Below are positions 36,428-43,426 of a stretch of DNA of 64,000 nt, piece by piece. Every line of letters begins with the position of its first letter. Positions within the stretch are counted from its first letter, which is position 1. Where the stretch lies: the NCBI RefSeq assembly GCF_041154455.1, contig NZ_AP028664.1, positions 4,961,001 to 5,025,000 of the forward strand, in the 5' to 3' direction. The translations under genes and the position numbers were made by a program. Source of the stretch: Variovorax sp. V213 (GTDB lineage: Bacteria; Pseudomonadota; Gammaproteobacteria; Burkholderiales; Burkholderiaceae_C). Under the pieces are notes generated by a model. It saw nothing but the letters and a program-made list of their open reading frames with translations, was not told where the DNA came from and did no database searches.

Positions 36428-37330
36428 TTAAGCAAATACTGAACCAACTGCACCGGACGGCGATTTTGACAGCGCCTTCGAGCATAAGGGTTCAACAAGT
36501 CGCCACTGACCCTGGCAAACGAGCAGGACAGCCCAGACGAGCCCGCCTTTCTGCAGGACCTTGGCGCAAACGGCGCCCGTATCCAGCGCGCTTTTCACCT
36601 GCGAAGACGCCAGCCGCGGCACGTCGACCGTGACCAGGAGGTCGCCCAGGTCGCTGTCGTCCTTGCACTCGCTGGCCGGGCGCCGCTGGATGGCGGCATC
36701 GTCCACATCCACCGCATTGGCGATCACGGTGGCGGCGGCATCGGCCTCGGCCGCGGTGGCGGCGAGCACGGTCACGCTGTCGGCAATGCCCAGCGAGAAA
36801 CTGCGGCCGCGCCAGCCGCTGGTGGCGACGCCGCGCACCGGCTGCTCGGCCCTGATTTCGAACTGGCCGTCGGTCGTGAGAATGCCGGTGCCCCGCCAGT
36901 CGAAGCGCGCCAGGTCGGCATAGACGCCCACGCGTGCCGACTGCCCCGGCGCGAGGTGCAGCGCAATGTCGCCGCCGTTGTTGATCCAGGCCCGCTCGAT
37001 GCCGGGGCGGTCGTAGAACGCGATCAGCTCCTGCGCCACCGAACCGGCCACGGCCGCCATGGGTGTGATGAACATCGGCGAGAACGCGGCGCAGGCATCC
37101 CACATGCGCCTGCCGACCACGCCGCGCGGGCGCATGTTGTCGCTCGCAGCCAGGCGCAGCAGCGGCAACTCGCGCACCAGCTCATTCAGCACATGGCCGA
37201 AGCGCGCCCACGCCGCGTCGTGCGCGGCAGCAACGGCGTAGGGGTCGCCATGCGCCTCGGCCACGATGTCGATCGGGCCGTGGTTGAAGTGCCAGCGGTT
37301 CTTGTCGAGCGCGGCGCGTTGGGCGGTCAT
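36428..37330 (-). CDS. UPF0280 (ApbE-like superfamily) protein
   Basis: A 300-residue member of UPF0280, a family of unknown function placed structurally in the same superfamily as the flavin transferase ApbE. Visible family blocks are FITPMAAVAGSVAQELIAF near 89, WINNGGDIALHLAPGQ near 116, TSGWRGRSFSLGIADSVTVL near 170 and ATVIANAVDVDD near 200. There is no signal peptide. It starts only 3 bases after the stop of the 6-hydroxynicotinate reductase gene, which implies coupled translation. Since the E. barkeri reductase carries covalent flavin, a flavin-attachment role is an attractive inference, but it is not shown by the sequence. Confidence 0.8.
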   Translation of the reverse strand: MTAQRAALDKNRWHFNHGPIDIVAEAHGDPYAVAAAHDAAWARFGHVLNELVRELPLLRLAASDNMRPRGVVGRRMWDACAAFSPMFITPMAAVAGSVAQELIAFYDRPGIERAWINNGGDIALHLAPGQSARVGVYADLARFDWRGTGILTTDGQFEIRAEQPVRGVATSGWRGRSFSLGIADSVTVLAATAAEADAAATVIANAVDVDDAAIQRRPASECKDDSDLGDLLVTVDVPRLASSQVKSALDTGAVCAKVLQKGGLVWAVLLVCQGQWRLVEPLCSKALSKSPSGAVGSVFA

Positions 37331-37333
37331 GGT

Positions 37334-38950
37334 TCAACCCAGCATGGGTGGTTGGCCGAGCGGCCACGGATTGGCGTCGTCCATGACGACCCACTGGCGC
37401 GCCAAGGGAGCGCCGTCTTCCTGCCACGCGCCGCGCGCAAGCGCCTGCTCGAGCGAGAAGATGTGCTCCATGTGGCCGCCGAGCGCCTCGTAGTCATCGC
37501 GCCGCATGCTGAACTCGATGGGCGCCACGATGGCCGGCGTGGGCACGGTGCCAAAGCTGTTGTCGGGCATGCGCATGACATCGGCCATCACGGTGATGCC
37601 GCCGCCTGGCCACACATAGGCCGGCGCGCCGCCGCAGGTCACGTTGACGAGCGCGCGCTTGATGGCACGCGTCAGCAGCACGGGGTTTTCGGTCACGCCG
37701 GCGCGCAAGGACCCGCCCGCACCACCGAGGAACAGCACGGTGCACAGCGACGGTTCGCAGTTCTCGCCGATGCGCTCGACGATGCGGCGCACGTCGGCGG
37801 GCATGGGCTGCTCGACGGGCTTCAATGCGTCGTCCAGCACATACCACTGCGCGTGCTCGCCGGTGGTCGACGTCATCAGGAGGCGCAGGCCCGGGCGCGC
37901 CACGCCTTCTTCCCAGCCCTCGATGATCGAGAGCGGATCGGCGATGTCGGTGCCGCCCCAGCCGTTGCCCGGGTTCGCCACCTGGAAGTAGCGCCCCGGC
38001 GTGGACTTGCGCCCCAGCATCTGGATGCCCGAAGGCGCCATGTCGAGGCAGCGCCCGGCCTGGTGTTCGGTGAGCACGCCGGTGATGTGGTCGTCGACCA
38101 CCACCACCTCGTCGGCCACGCCTGCGAACTGGCGCGCAAAGATGCCCACCGCCGCCGAGCCGCAGCCCACGCGCATGCGCTGCTCTTCCACGCCGTTGAC
38201 GATGGGCGCCTTGCCAGCCTGGATGACGAGGGTGGAGCCGCCGTCGATGGTGCACTCCACCGCCTTCTTGTTGCCCAGCAGCTGCATCAGCTCGGCCGTC
38301 ATGCGGCCTTCCTTCTTGCTGCCGCCGGTGAGGTGGTGCACGCCGCCGAGCGAGAGCATCTGCGAGCCGTACTCGGCCGTGGTGACGTGGCCGACCACTT
38401 CGCCGCGGTAGCGCACGTTGGCCTGCTCGGAGCCGAGGAAACGGTCGGTGTCGATCTTCACCTTGAAGCTGCAGTAGCTGAAGATGCCTTCGGTGACGAC
38501 GGTGACCATGTCGACGCCCTGGGCTTTCGAGGCGACGATGAATGGGGCCGGCTTGTAGTCGGGGTAGGTGGTGGACGAGCCCACGCCAGTCACGAAGACT
38601 TCGTCGGCATGCAGCAGGTCGCCGCTCCAGTCGGGCGCGCCGGCTTCGGCTTTTTCGGCGGCGGGCCGGTCGAAGGGCACCAGCACGGGGGCCTCGGTCG
38701 CGATCTCGCGGCGCAGCAGGACCACGGGGTCGACGCGCACCAGCACGCCCTCCCTGTTGGCATAGCGGTCGCAGGCGCCGGTGCGGCCGTCGGAGATCTG
38801 GCACAGCACCGGACAGGCGTTGCACTCGACCTTGGCAGTGCTCATGCGCTCGTTGCGCGGCGGCGCCTTGCCGAAGGCGCCGCCGCCGGCGTCGGCAACC
38901 AGCGGCATGTCCATGCCGGGCAGTCCGTCTGTCTTGGTGTGTTCTGTCAT
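37334..38950 (-). CDS. hnr: 6-hydroxynicotinate reductase
   Basis: Iron-sulfur flavoprotein expected to reduce 6-hydroxynicotinate to 1,4,5,6-tetrahydro-6-oxonicotinate with reduced ferredoxin, as in nicotinate fermentation by Eubacterium barkeri. The 538-residue protein has an N-terminal cysteine cluster (C43, C46, C50 and C60 within ECNACPVLCQ and GACDRY). Further blocks are TTYPDYKPAPFIVASKAQGV near 130, TEGIFSYCSFKVKID and VGCGSAAVGIFARQFAG. Further cysteines are C377 or so in EPSLCTVLF and VTCGGAPAYVWPGGG near 410. The ApbE flavinylation motif (SGA-S/T) is not seen. The assignment rests on my recognition of the family and is strongly supported by the enamidase gene nearby. Confidence 0.8.
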   Translation of the reverse strand: MTEHTKTDGLPGMDMPLVADAGGGAFGKAPPRNERMSTAKVECNACPVLCQISDGRTGACDRYANREGVLVRVDPVVLLRREIATEAPVLVPFDRPAAEKAEAGAPDWSGDLLHADEVFVTGVGSSTTYPDYKPAPFIVASKAQGVDMVTVVTEGIFSYCSFKVKIDTDRFLGSEQANVRYRGEVVGHVTTAEYGSQMLSLGGVHHLTGGSKKEGRMTAELMQLLGNKKAVECTIDGGSTLVIQAGKAPIVNGVEEQRMRVGCGSAAVGIFARQFAGVADEVVVVDDHITGVLTEHQAGRCLDMAPSGIQMLGRKSTPGRYFQVANPGNGWGGTDIADPLSIIEGWEEGVARPGLRLLMTSTTGEHAQWYVLDDALKPVEQPMPADVRRIVERIGENCEPSLCTVLFLGGAGGSLRAGVTENPVLLTRAIKRALVNVTCGGAPAYVWPGGGITVMADVMRMPDNSFGTVPTPAIVAPIEFSMRRDDYEALGGHMEHIFSLEQALARGAWQEDGAPLARQWVVMDDANPWPLGQPPMLG

Positions 38951-39054
38951 CGGGCGGTCTCGTGGGCGTGTGGTGCGGGGGGCGTCGGGAATCTCGGTCT
39001 GCGAAGGGTTGCAACAAACGTGCCGTCTGCCCGCTTGTGCGCCGCCTTCCGTTT

Positions 39055-39072
39055 GTGTAGCATTCCCTACAC
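39055..39072. promoter_or_regulatory. Probable TetR operator 1
   Basis: Perfect inverted repeat GTGTAG-CATTCC-CTACAC. It shares the TGTAG/CTACA half-site with a second dyad 16 bases further on, in the shared promoter of the two divergent units. A TetR-family gene is encoded in one of these units, so it is the obvious candidate ligand. Confidence 0.6.
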
Positions 39073-39088
39073 TTTCATGTTGCGTTCA

Positions 39089-39109
39089 CTACATTCGCGG
39101 TCAATGTAG
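39089..39109. promoter_or_regulatory. Probable TetR operator 2
   Basis: Perfect inverted repeat CTACATT-CGCGGTC-AATGTAG. The half-sites are the same pentamers as in operator 1 but in the opposite order, giving four TGTAG/CTACA elements in 55 bases. Confidence 0.6.
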
Positions 39110-39273
39110 CAAACAGGCCCGATGCTTGCAATGGTGTTTTCTCGCGGTATCCGCCGGGGGTATTTCCGACCAACGACAATGGAGGGTTCGCAGCCGGCCG
39201 AAGGCTGCCGCCCCAGGGGCGTGCATTTCGGCCCAGCCACTTTCCACTGTTTCAACCAACTCTTGAGTTCCGT

Positions 39274-40047
39274 ATGAGTGCATTCAGCGAAGAACGCGTC
39301 CTGAGCGTCCACCACTGGACCGACCGCCTGTTCACCTTCACCACCACGCGCGACCCGGCGCTGCGCTTCTCGAACGGTCATTTCACGATGATCGGCCTGA
39401 AGGTCAACAACAAGCCCCTGTTGCGCGCCTACAGCATCGTGAGCCCGAACTACGAGGAGCATCTCGAGTTCCTGAGCATCAAGGTGGAAGAAGGCCCGCT
39501 CACCTCGAAGCTGCAGCACATCCAGGTGGGCGACACCATCATCGTGGGCCGCAAGCCTACCGGCACGCTGCTGATCGACTACACCCTGCCGGGCAAGCGC
39601 CTGTACCTGTTCGGCACGGGCACGGGCCTCGCACCGTTCATGAGCATCATCCGCGACCCCGACACCTACGAGAAGTTCGAGCAGGTCATCCTGGTGCACG
39701 GCGTGCGCCAGGTGGACGAGCTGGCCTATCACGACCTCGTGACCGACCACCTGCCCAAGCACGAATTCCTCGGCGAGATGGTCGCCAAGCAGCTGCTCTA
39801 CTACCCGACGGTCACGCGCGAGGAGTTCCGCAACCAGGGCCGCATCACCGACCTGATCGCGACCAACAAGCTCACCGACGACCTCGGCCTGCCCCCGCTC
39901 AACCCGGTGGAAGACCGCGTGATGCTGTGCGGCAGCCCCGGCCTGCTGGTGGACCTGAAGCACATCCTCGAGGGGCGCGGCTTCAAGGAAGGCAACACCT
40001 CGACACCAGGTGACTTCGTGGTCGAACGCGCCTTCGCGGAAAAGTAG
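39274..40047 (+). CDS. fpr: Ferredoxin-NADP reductase
   Basis: A 257-residue FAD enzyme that exchanges electrons between NADPH and ferredoxin or flavodoxin. It has the FAD site RAYSIVSPNYEEHLEF near residue 53, the NADP site LFGTGTGLAPFMSIIRDP near 113 and the short C-terminal FVVERAFAEK end typical of bacterial Fpr. Most bacteria carry fpr as an unlinked housekeeping gene. Here it heads an operon with tetR and the enamidase gene, divergent from the ferredoxin-dependent 6-hydroxynicotinate reductase. It would therefore supply reducing power to that enzyme. No ferredoxin gene is present in the window. Confidence 0.9.
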   Translation: MSAFSEERVLSVHHWTDRLFTFTTTRDPALRFSNGHFTMIGLKVNNKPLLRAYSIVSPNYEEHLEFLSIKVEEGPLTSKLQHIQVGDTIIVGRKPTGTLLIDYTLPGKRLYLFGTGTGLAPFMSIIRDPDTYEKFEQVILVHGVRQVDELAYHDLVTDHLPKHEFLGEMVAKQLLYYPTVTREEFRNQGRITDLIATNKLTDDLGLPPLNPVEDRVMLCGSPGLLVDLKHILEGRGFKEGNTSTPGDFVVERAFAEK

Positions 40048-40062
40048 CCGGCGCCGCGCACG

Positions 40063-40815
40063 ATGGCCGACAGCCGCTCCGCCAGCACCAAGCCCCAGCG
40101 CCGCACCGGCGTTCGCGAGGCCGCGGCGCAGGCCACGCGCGACAGCATCCTGAAGGCGGCGACCAAGGTGTTCGCCAAGTACGGCTACGACGGCGGCAGC
40201 GTGGAGAAAATCTCCAAGGCGGCCAAGTCGTACGACCGGATGATCTACTACTACTTCGGCAGCAAGGAAGGCCTCTTCATCGCAGTGCTCGAAGGCATCT
40301 ACAAGCGCATGGACGATGCCGAGGCCGCCATTGCGCTCGATGCCTCGCGGCCCGTGGAGGCGCTCACCGAGGTGATCCGCTTCGTGCTGGGCTACTACCG
40401 CAAGAACCCCGAGTTCGTCACGCTCCTGAACACCGAGAACCTGCATAAGGGCCGGCACATCTCGAAGTCGCTGCGGGCGCGCGAGTACTCGTCGCGGGCG
40501 GTGGCCATCATTGCCGAGATCCTCGCGAGCGGCGCAGCCCAGGGCCTGTTCCGCAAAGATCTCGTGGCGCGCGACATCTACCTGCTGATCGCGTCCACCG
40601 GCTATTTCTACACCTCCAACCGGCACACGCTGACCGCATTCCTGGGCGAGCCGCTGGAATCGCCCGAGGCCATCACGCACTGGGAAGACTTCGTGATCGA
40701 GACCGTGCTGCGCACCGTGCGCTCGGACGACATACAAGACAACACCCCACCCCACGAGGACACCACGAAATGGCAGAAATCGCAGCCGGCGCAAAGTCGG
40801 GCAAGGTCGTCATAA
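40063..40815 (+). CDS. TetR-family regulator of the nicotinate locus
   Basis: A 250-residue one-domain-sensor repressor. The N-terminal helix-turn-helix (residues about 25-70) reads ILKAATKVFAKYGYDGGSV, then a recognition helix region ending YDRMIYYYFGSKEGLF. The ligand domain has the TetR_C-type HWEDFVIETVLRTVRSDD end. The last 25 residues (TPPHEDTTKWQKSQPAQSRA) are non-conserved and come from the overlap with the next gene: the enamidase start lies 46 bases before this stop, in another frame. It lies 15 bases after fpr. It likely controls both divergent units through the dyads at 39055-39109, with a pathway intermediate as inducer. Confidence 0.85.
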   Translation: MADSRSASTKPQRRTGVREAAAQATRDSILKAATKVFAKYGYDGGSVEKISKAAKSYDRMIYYYFGSKEGLFIAVLEGIYKRMDDAEAAIALDASRPVEALTEVIRFVLGYYRKNPEFVTLLNTENLHKGRHISKSLRAREYSSRAVAIIAEILASGAAQGLFRKDLVARDIYLLIASTGYFYTSNRHTLTAFLGEPLESPEAITHWEDFVIETVLRTVRSDDIQDNTPPHEDTTKWQKSQPAQSRARSS

Positions 40816-41969
40816 AGAACATCGGCCTCTTGCTCTCGGGCGACATCGACAAGCCCATCCTCGACGCCGACACCCTCGTGGTGAACGACGGCCTCATCGT
40901 CCAGGTGGGCAAGGAAAAAGACTGCGACCTCGAAGGCGCGAAGACCGTCATCGACGCGAAGCAGACCTGCGTGGCGCCGGGCCTGATCGACAGCCACGTG
41001 CACCCGGTGTTCGGCGACTGGACGCCGCGCCAGGGCCAGATCGGCTGGATCGATTCCACCATGCACGGTGGCGTGACCACCATGATCTCGGCCGGCGAGG
41101 TGCACCTGCCGGGCCGCCCGAAGGACATCGTGGGCCTGAAGGCGCTGGCCATCACCGCGCAGCGCGCGTTCGACAACTTCCGTCCCGGCGGCGTGAAGGT
41201 GCTGGCGGGCGCGCCGGTCATCGAGAAGGGCATGGTCGAGAGCGACTTCAAGGAGCTCGCCGAAGCCGGCGTGGGCCTGCTCGGCGAAGTGGGCCTGGGC
41301 TCGGTGAAGGCCGGCTACGAGGCCAAGGAAATGGTGGCCTGGGCGCGCAAGTACGGCATCCAGAGCACCATCCACACCGGCGGCCCGTCGATTCCGGGCT
41401 CCGGCCTGATCGACAAGGACGTGGTGCTGGAGGCCGACGCCGACATCATCGGCCACATCAACGGCGGCCACACCTCGCTGCCCGAGGCGCATGTGTGCGA
41501 GCTGTGCGAGAAGAGCTCGCGTGCGATCGAGATCGTGCACAACGGCAACGAGAAGGTCGCCATAGCCGCGGCCAAGGCCGCGCTCGAACTCAAGTGCCCG
41601 CACCGCGTGATTCTGGGCACCGACGGCCCGGCCGGCTCGGGCGTGCAGCCGCTGGGCATCCTGCGCATGGTGGCCATGCTGTCGTCCATCGCCAACATTC
41701 CGGCGGAGCTGGTGTTCTGCTTTGCCACCGGCAACACGGCGAAGATCCGCAAGCTCAACTGCGGGCTGATCGAGGTGGGCCGCGACGCCGACTTCGTCTT
41801 CATGGACCGCGCGCAGCATTCGCCGGCGCCGGGCCTGCTCGAAAGCGTGCAGCTCGGCGACATTCCGGGCGTGGGCATGGTGATGATCGACGGCATCGTG
41901 CGCTGCGGCCGCAGCCGCAACACGCCGCCGGCGACGGAAATCCCGGTGGTGGTGTCAGGCGCACACTGA
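40770..41969 (+). CDS. ena: Enamidase
   Basis: Amidohydrolase-superfamily enzyme expected to open 1,4,5,6-tetrahydro-6-oxonicotinate to 2-formylglutarate plus ammonia. The 399-residue protein has the metal pair H76/H78 in GLIDSHVHPVFGDW and HGGVTTMISAGEVHLPGRPK near 97. KALAITAQRAFDN, TIHTGGPSIPGSG near 205, HINGGHTS near 233 and the metal/acid residue D285 in LGTDGPAGSG also match. These blocks and the SRNTPPA C-terminus follow the E. barkeri enzyme, as far as I can recall that sequence. The ATG at 40770 has GAGGA upstream and overlaps the end of tetR. It ends in front of a repeat element. Confidence 0.88.
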   Translation: MAEIAAGAKSGKVVIKNIGLLLSGDIDKPILDADTLVVNDGLIVQVGKEKDCDLEGAKTVIDAKQTCVAPGLIDSHVHPVFGDWTPRQGQIGWIDSTMHGGVTTMISAGEVHLPGRPKDIVGLKALAITAQRAFDNFRPGGVKVLAGAPVIEKGMVESDFKELAEAGVGLLGEVGLGSVKAGYEAKEMVAWARKYGIQSTIHTGGPSIPGSGLIDKDVVLEADADIIGHINGGHTSLPEAHVCELCEKSSRAIEIVHNGNEKVAIAAAKAALELKCPHRVILGTDGPAGSGVQPLGILRMVAMLSSIANIPAELVFCFATGNTAKIRKLNCGLIEVGRDADFVFMDRAQHSPAPGLLESVQLGDIPGVGMVMIDGIVRCGRSRNTPPATEIPVVVSGAH

Positions 41970-41985
41970 GCAGCGCCCGCCTTGT

Positions 41986-42019
41986 CCCCTCTCCCTCCGG
42001 GAGAGGGCCAGGGTGAGGG
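41986..42019. repeat. REP-like element between ena and gtrA
   Basis: Stem CCCTCTCCCTCCGGGAGAGGG followed by CCAGGGTGAGGG, in the gap between two convergent genes. It is the same element as at 31764 and inside the NicB-like gene. It could act as a bidirectional transcript-end stabiliser; there is no T-run. Confidence 0.75.
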
Positions 42020-42062
42020 TCAGCAGCGCCCATGCAGCGTCGGCGCCGATCTCCGCCGGCAT

Positions 42063-42452
42063 CTATCGCGCCTTGAACACCAGGTAGCGCGCCGACAGGA
42101 AGTTCACGACCAGTCCCGCGCAGCTGCCCAGCGCCACGCCGGCCGCGGGTGCCCAGGGACCCGAAGCCCAGTGCAGCACGAGCACGTAGGCGCCATAGTT
42201 CACGACCGCGCCCCCCAGCATGGTCACGAGGTAGCCGAGGTACTCGCGCAGCACCGAAGCATCGGAACGCCGGCCGCTGAATGTGTAGCGCCGGTTCAGC
42301 GCCCAGGTGGCCGTGGCCGCCGCAAGAAACGACAGCACCCGCGCGCCGTACCAGCCCAGCAAGGGCGCCGCGAGATATAGCACGGCCACGTCGACCACGA
42401 ATCCCGCCGCGCCGACGATGGCGAACGCCAGGAACTCGCGGCCCGCCTTCAT
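42063..42452 (-). CDS. GtrA-family membrane protein
   Basis: A 129-residue protein with four hydrophobic segments (FLAFAIVGAAGFVVDVAVLY; VLSFLAAATATWALNRRYTF; YLVTMLGGAVVNYGAYVLVL; GVALGSCAGLVVNFLSARYL). This is the standard GtrA pattern. GtrA-like proteins are thought to help move polyprenyl-linked sugars across the inner membrane for surface glycosylation. The start overlaps the GT2 gene's stop by 4 bases. It is the last of a three-gene minus-strand cassette. Confidence 0.88.
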   Translation of the reverse strand: MKAGREFLAFAIVGAAGFVVDVAVLYLAAPLLGWYGARVLSFLAAATATWALNRRYTFSGRRSDASVLREYLGYLVTMLGGAVVNYGAYVLVLHWASGPWAPAAGVALGSCAGLVVNFLSARYLVFKAR

Positions 42453-43426
42453 GGCGTGCGGCGGAACTGCCCGACGCCGGGAATCGCGAGGTAGCGCAGC
42501 CGCTTGGCCTCGCGGCGGCCGAGCCGGATGGCGTGCATCACGACGCCGCAGACCATCGACAGCATGGCGGCCAGCATGGCGCCGGTCGACAGCACCGCCG
42601 TGGGGAGCCGGGGCACCAGGCCGGTGTGCAGGTAGGTGATCAGCAGCGGAATGGCCAGCGCGATCGCACCCACTGCGAGCAGCGCCGCAAGGATCGTGAA
42701 AAACTGCAGCGGCCGCTCGCTGATGAACAGCTTGCAGATGGTCCGGAGGATGCGCCAGCCGTCGCGGTAGGTCGAGAGCTTGCTGTGCGAACCCTCAGGC
42801 CGCGTGCTGTAGGCGGTGTCGAGCTCGGCATGGGGCATGCGCAGCTCGAGTGCGTGCACCGTGAGCTCGGTCTCGATCTCGAAGCCGTGCGAAAGGGCCG
42901 GAAACGACTTGGCATAGCGGCGCGAGAACACGCGGTATCCCGACAGCATGTCTGTCAGGCCGCCGCCGAAAAGCTGCGCCACGGCGCCGGTGAGCATCCG
43001 GTTGCCGAAGCGGTGGCCGGCGCGGTAGGTGAGCGCGTTCCGCCCGTCGTCGACACGGCAGCCCACCACCATATCGAGGTTGCCCTGCACCAGCGTTTCC
43101 ACCAGCCGCGGTGCGCTGGCCACGTCGTATGTGGCGTCACCGTCGACCGTGACGTACACGTCGGCCTCGACGTCGGCGAACATGCGCCGCACGACGTTGC
43201 CCTTGCCGGGTGCCGCCACGTGCGTCACGAAAGCGCCGCTCGCGCGCGCGATGGCGGCGGTGTCGTCGGTGGAGTTGTTGTCGAAGACGTGGATCTCGGC
43301 CTCCGGCAGCGCCGCGCGGAATTGCGCGACCACCTGCGCGATCGACAGCGCCTCGTTGTAGCAGGGGATCACCGCTGCGATGCGTATCGGTGCGCGGGCT
43401 GCGGCGGATTGGTTGTCGTCGGTCAT
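42449..43426 (-). CDS. Family 2 glycosyltransferase, polyprenyl-phosphate sugar synthase type
   Basis: A 325-residue membrane-linked glycosyltransferase of the DPM1/GtrB type, which transfers a sugar from a nucleotide donor to polyprenyl phosphate. The N-terminal GT-A domain has AAVIPCYNEALSIAQVV near 18, DNNSTDDTAAIARASGAF near 48 and the metal motif VTVDGDATYD near 93. The FGGGLTDMLSGYRVFSRRY block is near 150. Two C-terminal membrane helices (about 237-260 and 275-298) anchor it. The ATG at 43426 overlaps the GT39-like stop by 4 bases. Longer upstream readings are out-of-frame shadow sequence. Confidence 0.88.
   Translation of the reverse strand: MTDDNQSAAARAPIRIAAVIPCYNEALSIAQVVAQFRAALPEAEIHVFDNNSTDDTAAIARASGAFVTHVAAPGKGNVVRRMFADVEADVYVTVDGDATYDVASAPRLVETLVQGNLDMVVGCRVDDGRNALTYRAGHRFGNRMLTGAVAQLFGGGLTDMLSGYRVFSRRYAKSFPALSHGFEIETELTVHALELRMPHAELDTAYSTRPEGSHSKLSTYRDGWRILRTICKLFISERPLQFFTILAALLAVGAIALAIPLLITYLHTGLVPRLPTAVLSTGAMLAAMLSMVCGVVMHAIRLGRREAKRLRYLAIPGVGQFRRTP

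Larger units (their letters stand above)
38951..39273. promoter_or_regulatory. Divergent control region between hnr and fpr
   Basis: 323 bases without a gene, separating the minus-strand hnr-UPF0280-DUF1185 unit from the plus-strand fpr-tetR-ena unit. The middle is AT-richer than either side and holds two dyads described separately. The fpr start has only a weak ribosome site (TTGAG). No other structure stands out. Confidence 0.7.

Noticed and set aside
37334..38950. An ApbE-type flavinylation motif in the reductase
   Set aside because: I looked for SGA-S/T with an upstream Asp and did not find it, so the UPF0280 idea is given only as a hypothesis.
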